Origin: Actinomycetota bacterium
GTDB taxonomy: Bacteria > Actinomycetota > Geothermincolia > Geothermincolales > RBG-13-55-18
Length of the DNA stretch: 48,216 nucleotides
NCBI GenBank assembly: GCA_003598015.1
Contig: QZKE01000041.1
Span: 1-48,216, forward strand
Reading direction: 5' to 3'
Shown here: positions 1-9,027 of the stretch, piece after piece
How the letters are laid out: each line of letters begins with the position of its first letter
Position numbering within the stretch: position 1 is the stretch's first letter
The notes under the pieces: generated by a model
What the model was told of the DNA's origin: nothing
The model's input: only the letters and a program-made list of their open reading frames with translations
Database searches by the model: none
Translations under genes and position numbers: made by a program

Positions 1-290
1 TCGCTCCTCACTCGCAGTGCAGCATATCCAGGGCGAATCTCTCTCTTACGGGTTTACTGCTCGCCAATGTCGCTCCGGACCAACCCCCGGTTCCCGGGCT
101 GGTGGCAGCACAGAAGGAAGGCCTGGTTTGGCGACGGGCCCGGGCGGTTGTTAATATACGGGCTATACCCGGGAGCAATACGCTATCCGTTGCGGATGAA
201 TATACCCGGTTCTTTTCCTTCTTTCGCTGCCTCTTTTTCTAGGGGTTACCCCATAGTTCTCGGGATGGTTGGCATTTAGTCGAGATATGG
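1..290 (+). repeat. Intergenic repeat mosaic, locus 1 (Z-like and W modules)
   Basis: No gene is supported here. Bases 1-75 repeat almost word for word at 26112-26190 (shared blocks include CTCACTCGCAGTGCAGCATA and ACTGCTCGCCAATGTCGCT). Bases 60-110 repeat at about 1000-1052. Bases 139-240 are a copy of the W hairpin unit: arms CCCGGG at 139-144 and 168-173, an A/T-rich loop, a small second hairpin around 187-200, then a pyrimidine-rich tail. Bases 246-265 match the end of module Z (CCCATAGTTCTCGGG). A separate small palindrome, GGCATTTA/TAAATGCC, lies at 270-299. The upstream gene is outside the window, so the relation to it cannot be judged. Confidence 0.75.
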
Positions 291-334
291 TTAAATGCCA
301 CTCTTACCTCTATACGTACAGACCGCATGGTATA

Positions 335-360
335 GAGGGCGGACCCTCGGGTCCGCCCTC
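335..360 (-). terminator. GC-rich hairpin 3' of the small minus-strand gene
   Basis: GAGGGCGGACCC at 335-346 pairs perfectly with GGGTCCGCCCTC at 349-360, a 12-bp stem with a tiny loop. It lies 25 bp past the stop of the gene at 386-691. There is no clear T-tract on either strand, so it may be a weak or factor-assisted terminator or an RNA-stability hairpin. Confidence 0.5.
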
Positions 361-385
361 GTCGTTGCGGCACGAGACGTTCGGC

Positions 386-691
386 CTACTGCCCGCCGGC
401 CGCCGCGATCGCCTCCATCACCGGCAGGGTGATCTCGTACTCGATCTTGAAGCCCTCGATCTCCCCATAACGCAAGTTCCTGGGGATCAGCTCCTTCAAG
501 GCGTCGTTCCACTTGTCATCCGGGCACTTGATCAGCTGCCAGTTGCGGACGCCGTCGCCTCCCCACTGCGAATAGAAGCCGATCTCCTCGATCCAGTCGG
601 GGACGGGATTGTTCTGCTGCTGATCGAGATAGATCTCAATCGCCTTTGCTATTCCCGACATGGGATAGGTGGTTATGATGATCCAGACCAT
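386..691 (-). CDS. Small conserved-looking hypothetical protein (101 aa)
   Basis: I do not recognise the family. The start at 691 is chosen because a GGAGG ribosome binding site lies 8-12 bases upstream, and the predicted protein then begins MVWIIITTYPMSG. An in-frame start further upstream would add a low-complexity tail with no binding site. The protein is soluble, has no signal peptide and is mixed in charge. Residues 5-35 (TYPMSGIAKAIEIYLDQQ) look like a short beta strand followed by an amphipathic helix, as in small ferredoxin-fold proteins. The middle contains GFYSQWGGDGVRNW, and the C-terminus carries a predicted strand (FKIEYEITLP). The gene stands alone, with a GC-rich hairpin just 3' of it and repeat-rich DNA on both sides. 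Confidence 0.6.
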   Translation of the reverse strand: MVWIIITTYPMSGIAKAIEIYLDQQQNNPVPDWIEEIGFYSQWGGDGVRNWQLIKCPDDKWNDALKELIPRNLRYGEIEGFKIEYEITLPVMEAIAAAGGQ

Positions 692-1220
692 CTCCAACCT
701 CCTTCCATCTCCCCTGAACGACTCACGTACATCTCTTGTGCGCCCCTCTACACCCCCTTCCATTAAGGCGCAGCCCTATACTGACCTTTGGTGAATGTTG
801 TTCGTGCCTCAGAATGGTTATCATGAAGCGGTTTTAGAATTCTGTACCATTTAATCCGGTATTTCCCATACGCACATTCCGATGACATGATTCTACCCAA
901 ATTCAGGCAGGAAAAACATCAAAGCCCCGGGCTCGCTGGTTAAACAGTAGGCGACACCCGGGCGGGACAACCCTTCCCCGGGTGCTTGGTATGCACGAGT
1001 GCTCGCCAATGTCGCTCCGGACCAACCCCCGGTTCCTGGGCTGGTGGCAGCAATGCTTTTTGCTCCCGGTGAATGCGGACCTGCAAGCCGGTCAGCTGCG
1101 GTATCGGGGCGATGAACAGCACGTCGAGTTGAGAGGAATAACAATATATGTTCAAACCTCGAGGGCGAGATGAGATATACTTGAAAAACAGGCTAGTCTC
1201 TCTCCAAGGTGGTTCAGGGT
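692..1220. repeat. Intergenic stretch with repeat locus 2
   Basis: Bases 692-915 are comparatively A/T-rich; I see no gene or clear promoter there. A hairpin lies at 955-984: CACCCGGG at 955-962 pairs with CCCGGGTG at 977-984. Bases 1000-1052 repeat bases 60-110 of the window with one or two changes, including the blocks GCTCGCCAATGTCGCTCC and GGGCTGGTGGCAGCA. These belong to the same dispersed family as the repeats at 3857-4260, 9028-9532, 23391-23740 and 26010-26330. This copy lies upstream of the phosphatase gene rather than downstream of a gene. Confidence 0.6.
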
Positions 1221-3854
1221 ATGCTCAAGGAGTTGTCCGGCACGATAGCGACGTACCTCGACGACCTGGTCGGGGAGATGCAGAGTGCCTTCGAGGATAA
1301 CCTGCCCACCTATGCCGGATTGTCCCCCGAAACCAAGGAGGACATCCATGAACTAATCAAGAAACTGGCCCAAAGGACCACGACCTTCATGGCGAGTTCC
1401 GGTGGCGATCGTGAAGACCTCTACGCTTTCGCCCGCATGATCGGCAGGAACCGCTCACTGCAGAGCATACCCTTCGCCGACCTGGTGCGCGCGATATTTC
1501 TGGTGGAATCGATAATCTGGAACCGCGTCATCCCCGAGGTCAAGGAGATGGACCTGGACCTTACCGACCTGCAGAAGTTGCTGGACATGCAGAGCGAGCT
1601 CAACTCCAATCTCATCGCCGCTCTTTCGGCCGCCTACTCGGAGACCAAGGATGAGATGATCAACCGGCAGTTGCGCGAACTGCACGGCCTGCTGGAAGTG
1701 GGGAGGACGATCGCCTCCACCATGGACCTGGACCGTGTCTTTCTGCAGATCATCGAGGTGGCAGCGGGTATAATGCAGACTCCCATGGGGGCGGTATACC
1801 TGCTGGAGGAGGACGGAGAGGAACTGCGCCTGGTCACCCAGCTAGGGCTGAGCCAGCCCTGGGCCAAGGGGCGACGCGTACATCTGGCCCGCTCCCTCCT
1901 CGCCCAGGCCATGGAGGAGAAAACCCCTGTTGCCGCGGCGGATACGCGCCTGCGTGGATTGAACCTCCCCGCGCCCGCCAGGGGCGGAAAAGTGCGCTCG
2001 GTACTTTCCTGCCCCATCCTCAAGGACGAGGAGCCCACCGGTGGGCTGGAGCTCTACGACGTGGAACCGCGCACTTACAACCGGCTGGACATGGCCCTGC
2101 TGGCAGCCTTCGCCCCCCAGGCCGGGGTGGCTATCGAGAACGCCAGGCTCTTCGAGCTGGAGAGGAAACGTCGTCGCCAGACGGTGGAGCTGAAGGAGCT
2201 GGCCGAGGCGATAGCCGGAGCCATGTCTTTCAAACAGGCCATGGGTATACTGGTGCGCAGCCTGGTGATGATCATGGGCGCGGACAAGTGCCTGCTGTTC
2301 TTCTACGACCAGGACGCGGACAGGCTGGAGTTCGCACGCGGATACGGGCTTACATCGGCCATGACCAGTTATCTCCAGAACCGGGTCTGGGATATGGAGG
2401 GCCTGGACGAGGCCATCAGCCTGGTCATCAAGGAACAGCTGGTGATAACCACCGAGGATGCACGCAGCGACCCGAGGATCAACGAGGAATACGCGCGTTT
2501 CCTCAAGGTCCGGGCGTGCATCATCGCCCCCCTGATCTATGGGGGTAAGGTAAGTGGGGTGCTGGCCATCGGCAGCAATACCAAAGCCCGCCTCTTCGAG
2601 GAGGAGGAACCGGAGATGATCGCGGTGGTGCTGGACCAGGTTACCATTGCCATCGAACAGGTTCGGCTGCGGGAGCGCATCCGGAAACGGGAGAGGAGAC
2701 TGCGGGAGCTGGAGGCCAGCGAACGCGTCTTCATCGAGAGGGAACGCAGCGAAGCCATCATCTCCACCAACCCGGAGGCTATCTTCCTGGTGGATCGAGG
2801 CCGCAACATCATAGTGTTCAATCCAGCCGGTGCCGAGCTCTTCGGTTGGCGCGAGGAGGAAGCTGTAGGCAGGCACGTCCACGAAGTGCTCTACGGGGAG
2901 GAGGGAGTACAGCAAGGCGCCTGTTCCCGCGACGACTGTCCGATCGAAGCGGCCTTCCGCGGCGAGAGGCCGGTACTCAAGGAGATGGAATACGAGCGCA
3001 AGGACGGAAGCAAGGTCTGGATAAGCGGCTCCTTCTCTGTGATCCGTAACCGGAAACGCCAGATAGAGAACGTGGTCTGCGTCTTCAGGGACATCAGCGA
3101 GCAGAAGAGGCTGCAGCACCTGGCCCTGGTGGACAAGGAGCTGGATATCGCCTCCCACATACAGGGCGCGCTCCTGCCGGATGGGCCCCTGGAGAACCGC
3201 CTGGTTAAAGTGCTCGCCCACCAGGAACAAGCACGCATCGTGGGCGGGGACTGGTACGACTACTGGGAAGAGGACAACCGCCTGAGGCTGGTCATCGGCG
3301 ATGCCGCGGGGAGCGGCATTCCGGCGGCGCTCCTCGCCACGCTGGCTATGAGCGCGATCCGTGCGGAGGCCAAATACGGCACCGACGCTCTGGGTGTGGT
3401 GATCAAGGCAAACCGGGCCATCGTCCCCCACCGCCTGGAGGATCGCTTTATAACCACCTTCTACTGCGAGCTGGAAATGGACACCCTCACGCTCCGTTAC
3501 GTCAATGCCGGTCACAACGATCCCGTGCTTATCCGTGGCGGCACAGAGTTGATCACCCTTGGTTCCAGGAAGCGTATCATCCTGGGCGCCTTTGAGGACC
3601 CCGACCTTGAGGAAGAGGAAGTCCAGCTCGAGCCCGGCGACCGCATATTCATCTTTACCGACGGCGTGATAGAGTGCCGTGATTCACGGCGGCGTATGTT
3701 CGGCGAAAACCGCCTGAGGCGCTATCTCCGGGGGGCCGGCACGAGGGCGCCCGTGGCTTTTGTCGGTGGCCTCGTGGACACCCTCAAGGGGTTCTGCGGG
3801 GGCAAGATGGAGGACGATTTTACCATCCTCTTGTGCGACGTAAAGAAACGCTAA
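1221..3854 (+). CDS. GAF-GAF-PAS sensor with SpoIIE/RsbU-type PP2C phosphatase domain
   Basis: A cytoplasmic signalling phosphatase (878 aa) expected to dephosphorylate a serine-phosphorylated anti-anti-sigma protein. In order: an all-helical N-terminal region of about 150 residues, resembling RsbR/RsbRD-type sensor domains; GAF 1 (about 165-310), ending VAIENARLF; GAF 2 (about 325-480); a short coiled coil; a PAS domain (about 515-630) with FLVDRGRNIIVFNPAGAELF and a CSRDDCPI element; and SpoIIE (about 645-878). In the last domain the metal-site motifs are VGGDWYDYW, VIGDAAGSGIPAALLA, VNAGHNDPVLI, IFTDGVIE and DDFTILL. ATG 1221 is preferred over the GTG at 1209 because AAGGTGG lies 8 bases upstream of it. 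No partner anti-sigma gene is adjacent, so the output pathway is unknown. The gene is monocistronic and is followed by a repeat mosaic. Confidence 0.9.
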   Translation: MLKELSGTIATYLDDLVGEMQSAFEDNLPTYAGLSPETKEDIHELIKKLAQRTTTFMASSGGDREDLYAFARMIGRNRSLQSIPFADLVRAIFLVESIIWNRVIPEVKEMDLDLTDLQKLLDMQSELNSNLIAALSAAYSETKDEMINRQLRELHGLLEVGRTIASTMDLDRVFLQIIEVAAGIMQTPMGAVYLLEEDGEELRLVTQLGLSQPWAKGRRVHLARSLLAQAMEEKTPVAAADTRLRGLNLPAPARGGKVRSVLSCPILKDEEPTGGLELYDVEPRTYNRLDMALLAAFAPQAGVAIENARLFELERKRRRQTVELKELAEAIAGAMSFKQAMGILVRSLVMIMGADKCLLFFYDQDADRLEFARGYGLTSAMTSYLQNRVWDMEGLDEAISLVIKEQLVITTEDARSDPRINEEYARFLKVRACIIAPLIYGGKVSGVLAIGSNTKARLFEEEEPEMIAVVLDQVTIAIEQVRLRERIRKRERRLRELEASERVFIERERSEAIISTNPEAIFLVDRGRNIIVFNPAGAELFGWREEEAVGRHVHEVLYGEEGVQQGACSRDDCPIEAAFRGERPVLKEMEYERKDGSKVWISGSFSVIRNRKRQIENVVCVFRDISEQKRLQHLALVDKELDIASHIQGALLPDGPLENRLVKVLAHQEQARIVGGDWYDYWEEDNRLRLVIGDAAGSGIPAALLATLAMSAIRAEAKYGTDALGVVIKANRAIVPHRLEDRFITTFYCELEMDTLTLRYVNAGHNDPVLIRGGTELITLGSRKRIILGAFEDPDLEEEEVQLEPGDRIFIFTDGVIECRDSRRRMFGENRLRRYLRGAGTRAPVAFVGGLVDTLKGFCGGKMEDDFTILLCDVKKR

Positions 3855-3856
3855 GT

Positions 3857-4260
3857 TACCCGGGCTGGTGGATAACGGTCCCGCTCCGTTTCTTGAGCAA
3901 GCCCTGGTTGTTCTTCCGGCCCGAGCCTTGGGGTAACGGTCTCGCTCCGCTAACACGCTCCGCTCCGACCGACCCCATAGTTCTCGGGCAAGTCTAGTTA
4001 TGATCCAGCCCTGAGCCTCCACACGGCTCAGTCGCTCCGCTGCGACCGGCCCAGTCGAGCCCGGGCGGGTTTGTATGCAGGCTATGCCCGAGTGCGGAAT
4101 GCTATCCCTGGTGGGCCGATACACCCGAACCTTCCCCCTCTTTAGCTGCTTCTTATCCATTTCCCATTACCTCCTACCCACGCATTACATAACACCCAGA
4201 CCGACACCCGTCGTGTTTTTCCATACAGGATATGCCCGGGCGCGGTTCTTCATCCCGGCT
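3857..4260 (+). repeat. Intergenic repeat mosaic, locus 3 (Y-Y-Z-Z-W-W)
   Basis: Fills most of the 516-bp gap between the phosphatase and the CoA ligase. Modules in order: a Y-like unit at 3857-3889; Y at 3918-3950 (CCCGAGCCTTGGGGTAACGG, then TCTCGCTCCGC); Z at 3961-3989 (GACCGACCCCATAGTTCTCG); a second Z-like unit at 4037-4065; W at 4060-4152 (CCCGGGC arm, GCTATGCCCG arm, pyrimidine-rich tail); and a partial W at 4207-4260. All are in the sense orientation of the upstream gene, starting 3 bp after its stop codon. No ORF here looks real. Confidence 0.75.
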
Positions 4261-4370
4261 TTCCTAGACGCGCGGGGAGGGGACTAAATGAAATGCATGG
4301 GTGGGAGCATATATAATGAGATGGCATGAAAGCACTCGTGGTTGCGATTTGCCTTTTTGAAAGGTGACAT

Positions 4371-5795
4371 ATGAGGATCGGAGAGATAACCCCTCGAAAA
4401 GCAAGGGATTTCGTCGCGAGCTGGCCGGTGTATGCAAGAGACAGAGGCAGCCCGCTGTGGATGAACCCGGGTGAACTCAAGACCCTGCAGGAAAGCAACC
4501 TGCGCGGGCAGCTCGAGCTGGTCGCGGCTTTCAGTCCCTATTATCGCGAGGTCTTCCGGCGTGAGAAGGTCGCGGTAGGGGAGATCCATACCCTGCAGGA
4601 CCTGGAGCGCATTCCCGTAACCTCCAAGGAATCCTACCTGGATAACCCCATCTCGTTCCTCCTGGTAGTTGACCCGCCCGACCCCCTGGACGTCACCTAC
4701 GAGATCACCTATACGTCGGGGACCACTACCGGAGCGCCCGCCCCTTTCTTCAATACCGCCTACGATATGTTCAACATCAGCTTGCAGCTGCGGCGCATGG
4801 CCGAGATAAGCTGGATGACTCCAGAGGATACGGTGGTCAATCTCTTCCCATATGGGAGCCTGCCCCATATCGGTTTCTATCGCACCATACATTTCGCCTC
4901 TACGGTGGGTATGAAGCTGGTCAACGCGCTGGTGGGCAAGGATGCACCCGGGTTTGCCCTGCATCGTTCCGTGGACGAGGCGCTCGGGCTCGTGGAGCTG
5001 CACGGGGCGAGTATACTGGCGGGAACGGGACGCTACGAGCGCAGGCTCATCATGCGCGGAGAGCAACTCGGCACCGACCTCTCGCCTGTGCGCACGCTCA
5101 TGGCGCTGGGCGACACCGTGCCGGAGGGCATGCGCGACGAGATGAGGGGGCATCTCCACGGAGCGGCGGACGTGTTCGTCAATAATGGCTATATCCTCAC
5201 GGAGTGCCAGGGTCCCTTCGTGGAGTGCTGCGAGTTCGGGGGCAACCACAACCCAGCCCCCAATATCTACCATATAGAGATCCTCGACCCCGACACCTTG
5301 CGGCCCCTGCCCGACGGCGAAGTGGGCCTGCTCGCCGTCACCCATATCGACCGCAGGGGGACGGTATTGCTGCGTTACGTCGTGGGCGACCTGGCGGCCC
5401 GCGAGGGCGGCACCTGCCCATATTGCGGCCGCAGCGGGGATCGCCTGGTAGTGCGCATGGGTTCCACCTATGCCGTCCGCGCCGAGGAGGTCATCCGCGT
5501 CGGCGGCAAACTGGTCAACCCGGAGGCGGTCAGAAACCAGCTTGCGGGGGTGAGCGGCATGGTCGAATACCAGTTGGTGGTGGAGAAGGAGGATCCCCGC
5601 AATGCCTTCAGTCCCGACCGCCTCATCATCCGCATGTCCGTGGCGGGGAGGATGCGCCAGGACCTGGAGGAAGAGGTGATCGGCCGAGTGTGCGAGGCCA
5701 CGGGCATACGGCCCAAGGTGGAGTTCGTACAGTCGCCGGAGATCTACGATCCCACCCTGGCCCTCAAGGCCACCCGTTTCCTCGACAAACGCTAG
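4371..5795 (+). CDS. PaaK-like phenylacetate/aryl-CoA ligase (AMP-binding family)
   Basis: An ANL-superfamily adenylate-forming enzyme (474 aa) of the PaaK subgroup. It would activate a carboxylic acid with ATP and CoA in the cytoplasm. The N-terminus has the YYREVFRR and LQDLERIPVTSKE region typical of PaaK. The phosphate-binding loop is YTSGTTTGAPAPFF (about residues 117-130). An A5-like stretch reads NNGYILTECQGP, and the LLRYVVGDLA segment followed by CPYCGRSGDR leads into the small C-terminal domain. The two CxxC cysteines before the hinge are common in this subgroup. The start is supported by AAAGGTG 6-12 bases upstream. The substrate cannot be told from sequence, and no phenylacetate pathway genes are nearby. 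The stop codon TAG coincides with the left end of a palindromic element. Confidence 0.8.
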   Translation: MRIGEITPRKARDFVASWPVYARDRGSPLWMNPGELKTLQESNLRGQLELVAAFSPYYREVFRREKVAVGEIHTLQDLERIPVTSKESYLDNPISFLLVVDPPDPLDVTYEITYTSGTTTGAPAPFFNTAYDMFNISLQLRRMAEISWMTPEDTVVNLFPYGSLPHIGFYRTIHFASTVGMKLVNALVGKDAPGFALHRSVDEALGLVELHGASILAGTGRYERRLIMRGEQLGTDLSPVRTLMALGDTVPEGMRDEMRGHLHGAADVFVNNGYILTECQGPFVECCEFGGNHNPAPNIYHIEILDPDTLRPLPDGEVGLLAVTHIDRRGTVLLRYVVGDLAAREGGTCPYCGRSGDRLVVRMGSTYAVRAEEVIRVGGKLVNPEAVRNQLAGVSGMVEYQLVVEKEDPRNAFSPDRLIIRMSVAGRMRQDLEEEVIGRVCEATGIRPKVEFVQSPEIYDPTLALKATRFLDKR

Positions 5796-5921
5796 GGGTC
5801 AGGTCTTTCATTTTGCATACCTGGGTATCCCGGTGATCCATCTGTTGCATCTGACTTCGGTTGCTCTGGGGATTAAGACCGCGGATATACTCCGGTATGC
5901 AAAATGAAAGACCTGACCCCT
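5794..5921. repeat. Long-armed palindrome, GGGGTCAGGTC family, copy 1
   Basis: The left arm starts AGGGGTCAGGTCTTTCATTT at 5794 and continues to about 5822. Its perfect complement runs 5895-5921 and ends GACCTGACCCCT. The arms pair over about 28 bp around a 70-bp centre with no repeat of its own. The flanking genes converge on it, and each reads TAGGGGTC at its end, so the element boundary supplies both TAG stop codons. A second member of the family lies at 36981-37104. Arms of this type resemble palindromes associated with REP-associated tyrosine transposases; that link is from memory, and no transposase is present here. Confidence 0.85.
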
Positions 5922-8886
5922 AAAGAGAAGATCTCTGCAGGTTGGCAGGGAGGAGGTGGGGATTGAGGGTCTCCTGGAGGTTTCCCGAAGCGTCGAAGAT
6001 CAGCACCGGCACGCGCGCATCGGCATCCCCGGCACTCCAGTCCGCGCAGGCGAAGACCGGCACGCGCGCGCCGGCGTAGGCGGGATCGTAGAGCAGGGTA
6101 TCGGAAGCGCTGTCGAGGCGCAAGCGGCCCACGGCTCCGGTGAGGGAGAGGAAAGCCACCCCCCGCGAGTAATAACCCAGTGACTGGTCGCAGGCGTATT
6201 CCGGAAGGAAGGGACCGCGCATGGCGCCGTATCTTTCCTCCCTGCCGGGGTTGTAAGCGCAGACGTCCCAGAACCCTCCGTTCTTCCTGCTGGCGTAGAG
6301 GTACTGCAGGTTCCAGTAGCGCGTGAGGCGGTCGCTCTGGCCGCCGGGCCAGCCGGGGATGCCAAGCCAGAAGCCGGTGGCGTCGCGCCACAGGTTCTGC
6401 GAGACCCACTGGTTCTCGTTATTGACGCTGGTGTGGACCGAGCCGTATCTGCGCATGGTCCTCGAAGTGGCGGAAACGAGGTCCTGCCGGAACTTATCTA
6501 TATTGGAGGCGGTGAGCGCGGGGTCGAGTCCCGCCGCCAGCAGGTAGAGCAGGCCGTTGGAAGCATAGATGGAATATGCCTCGCGTTCGGATTGGGGAAC
6601 GGCGGGGTCGGCGCAGACGGCGAAATGATCCCCCAGCCAGAGCTTCTCCTCCAGGGTGCGGTTGATGAGCCCCACGCGCTCCTCGCAGGCCGCGATGAAC
6701 TCCGCGTCGGGGGAGTCCTGGGCGCCCGCCATCTCCGAGGCAGCCCGGTAGGCACCAAGGGCCTTTACCCCCAGGTAGGTCTGGTTGCGTGCGTGCTGCA
6801 CCGCGCGGGACCCCTGGTCGATGGTGTTATCCACGTTGATGTCGGGAAGGCCGTCCCCATCCGTATCGCAGGCGAAAATGAAGCGGGTGTAGTCCAGTAC
6901 GTGGGCGAATTCCCCCTGTATGAACGCGGTATCCCCACTGTTCTTCCACATGGAGTAGAGCAGGAGTATGTAGTCGGCGTTCTCCTCCACCGGCATGTCG
7001 TGGGGATAGGCCATGCCGTTGGCCCAGTGCTCGACGCCCATATCGTGGCTCAGGCATTTTCCCTGCTCCAATTCCTTCTCGAACGTCACCCATTCCTGCA
7101 GCAGGGTCTTGAGGAGGTCGGGCCAGAAGGAGAGGTAGAAGAAGGCATTCGTATACTCCACGTCGACGGAAGAATGATACATGTAGGGCTCGCCCTCCCA
7201 CACGCTGAACCACTCCTGCCCCCAGTTGTCGTACACCCACCAGGTATTGCAGATGAAGTTCTGCAGGGCGCAGGCGGCCAGGTCCCGGCCCGCCTGCGGT
7301 AGGGGTGACAGGTAGCTCTCGGAGAGTACTCCATCGAAGAAAGTGGTCTTCGCATCGATGGAAGGCCGCTGCGATCCCAGTGCGTAGTCCACCACTGCGT
7401 CCACCGAGTCCAGGTTGGGGCCGTTTGGCTGGTTGTAGAGAAAACGGTTGGCTTTCTCCCCACGTACCTCGAGGACCCCCTCGTCGCTATGGCAGGCCAG
7501 TACGGCGGTGAACGTATCCAGGCCGTCCGCAGCCAGCGTGAAGGGCGCGTCAAAACCGGAATAACCGCGGGGTATGAAGGAATATACGGGGGTGGCGCGG
7601 AATTGGGGATATCCGGCGGGGGGATCCCACATCCATCCCGTCGCGATGATGTCATCATAGTGCCAGTTGACCCGCGCGGGCTCGTCCACGGCCAGCGCTT
7701 CCCAGAACTCGAAGCAGCCCGAATTGCTCTCCCCGTTCACGTGCGATTCCTGGCCGTAGGTGTATTGCGTGGTGTACTTGTACCCCCGGGATCCCTTGAG
7801 GGAGCGCGGCGATCCGCCCCCGGTGTTGTTGTCCTTGTGCGCCCGCGCCAGGAGTATCTCCCCCCGTACCTCCTCCCCGCCGGGATTGCTCAAGTCTATA
7901 TCGAGATAGAAGAAGGGCGCGGTGGAGAGTTTCTCGTCCCCGGGATAGAAAGGGGCCGTCAGGGTCACCATGGCCTGGAAGGGAAGGGAAGGATCCTGGC
8001 ATACGTAGGTGATGCCGGTGAGGGAGAGCTGCTGGTCGATGGAGGAGAAGGTGGGGTAGCGGTCGGTGAAGGGCAGGCAGCGTATCTCGCCCTCCTCGTC
8101 CCGGAACGCCAGGACGAATTCCGAGAGATCGTCCGTCCAGGTGCCCAGGGGAGACTGGCGCCAGGCCAGGAGCTGGGGCACGGGGTTGATCATGAAGCGC
8201 GAACCGAACCGCCCCAGCACGGCCTCGTATACGTTCTGGCCGGACGAGCCCTGGCGCAGGGGTATGTACGTCCAGTGGCGCGACTCCCCGCTCTTGATCT
8301 CCAGGTCCGGTTCGCCCGGGGCGCTGAGGCGGATATGCCCGATCAATGCGAGCCCCTTCACCGCCTCGAAGCGCAGGTCCAGTATGCCGCCGGGGGCGCT
8401 CACGCCGGGGACGGTTACCTGGTAAGCGCGCTCCTTGCCCGCCTTGGCGCACAGGTCCACCGAGGTCAGCCCGGGTGGGATGACGTCGTTGCAGTAGACG
8501 TTGAACACGCGCCCGCCGGGGAGCGTATGGGCGTATTCCACGAAGCTCAACTCGAGGTCATAGGCCTCCTGCGGCAAGCCGGCGATAACGTAATGGAAGT
8601 CCTCCCCCTCGCGGATGCTCTTGTACTTGTAATCCTGGCGGGTCTGGTTGTCCGTGCCCTGGACGGGGCGCGCATCCAGCGATACAGGCCAGGAATTGCC
8701 CTGCAGTTCTATAATGACCCCACCGCGATAGGAAAGTGCCGCGTTTTCCCTGCCTGCACTGCTCCCCCAGCCGCTGCCGCCCAGGAAGAGAATGGGATAG
8801 AAAGCAAGCAGCCCCGCTACGATCAGCGTGACGCCCAGCTTGCGTGCCCTGCAAGGCCTCTTTACATCGAAGATTTTTTCCGTCAT
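5920..8886 (-). CDS. Secreted or membrane-anchored six-hairpin glycosidase-like protein, short paralog
   Basis: 988 aa. An N-terminal hydrophobic segment (about residues 18-36) indicates export. Residues about 55-190 look like a malectin-type sugar-binding beta domain (FHYVIAGLPQEAYDLELSF, then GGILDLRFEAV). A beta sandwich follows. The C-terminal half has the look of an (alpha/alpha)6 glycosidase-like domain (DUF4965/GH52-like): HSSVDVEYTNAFFYLSFWPD, LSHDMGVEHW, MPVEENADYILLLY, a calcium-loop-like DTDGDGLPD and NQTYLGVKALGAYR. The family assignment is tentative and catalytic acids are not assigned. It matches residues about 85-1060 of the protein encoded at 9588-14270 closely but lacks that protein's C-terminal tail. 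The reading frame stops exactly at the palindrome at 5794-5921. The ribosome binding site is weak. Confidence 0.7.
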   Translation of the reverse strand: MTEKIFDVKRPCRARKLGVTLIVAGLLAFYPILFLGGSGWGSSAGRENAALSYRGGVIIELQGNSWPVSLDARPVQGTDNQTRQDYKYKSIREGEDFHYVIAGLPQEAYDLELSFVEYAHTLPGGRVFNVYCNDVIPPGLTSVDLCAKAGKERAYQVTVPGVSAPGGILDLRFEAVKGLALIGHIRLSAPGEPDLEIKSGESRHWTYIPLRQGSSGQNVYEAVLGRFGSRFMINPVPQLLAWRQSPLGTWTDDLSEFVLAFRDEEGEIRCLPFTDRYPTFSSIDQQLSLTGITYVCQDPSLPFQAMVTLTAPFYPGDEKLSTAPFFYLDIDLSNPGGEEVRGEILLARAHKDNNTGGGSPRSLKGSRGYKYTTQYTYGQESHVNGESNSGCFEFWEALAVDEPARVNWHYDDIIATGWMWDPPAGYPQFRATPVYSFIPRGYSGFDAPFTLAADGLDTFTAVLACHSDEGVLEVRGEKANRFLYNQPNGPNLDSVDAVVDYALGSQRPSIDAKTTFFDGVLSESYLSPLPQAGRDLAACALQNFICNTWWVYDNWGQEWFSVWEGEPYMYHSSVDVEYTNAFFYLSFWPDLLKTLLQEWVTFEKELEQGKCLSHDMGVEHWANGMAYPHDMPVEENADYILLLYSMWKNSGDTAFIQGEFAHVLDYTRFIFACDTDGDGLPDINVDNTIDQGSRAVQHARNQTYLGVKALGAYRAASEMAGAQDSPDAEFIAACEERVGLINRTLEEKLWLGDHFAVCADPAVPQSEREAYSIYASNGLLYLLAAGLDPALTASNIDKFRQDLVSATSRTMRRYGSVHTSVNNENQWVSQNLWRDATGFWLGIPGWPGGQSDRLTRYWNLQYLYASRKNGGFWDVCAYNPGREERYGAMRGPFLPEYACDQSLGYYSRGVAFLSLTGAVGRLRLDSASDTLLYDPAYAGARVPVFACADWSAGDADARVPVLIFDASGNLQETLNPHLLPANLQRSSL

Positions 8887-9027
8887 AAATATTAAATTCT
8901 CTATCTTATACCGGCACGAACCATTAATCGTCTTTATGTAGCCGGGCCTTTAATGCGAATTCGCTGGTATTACACGGTGCGGGCTGTCGAGAGCGGAGGG
9001 TTAGTGCGGAGAAACCCCAGTGCGGTC

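Noticed and set aside
1842-3515. 557-codon minus-strand frame opposite the SpoIIE-type phosphatase
   Set aside because: Shadow of a gene with clear GAF, PAS and SpoIIE motifs.
3857-4260. Integron attC sites, because palindromic repeats follow genes in sense orientation
   Set aside because: No GTTRRRY/RYYYAAC core sites, no integrase, and the genes are ordinary chromosomal genes with their own spacing and promoters.
6800-6870. DTDGDGLPD in the glycosidase-like proteins as a dockerin domain
   Set aside because: It occurs once per protein, whereas dockerins need two such loops in about 60 residues. It looks like a single calcium-binding loop inside the helical domain.
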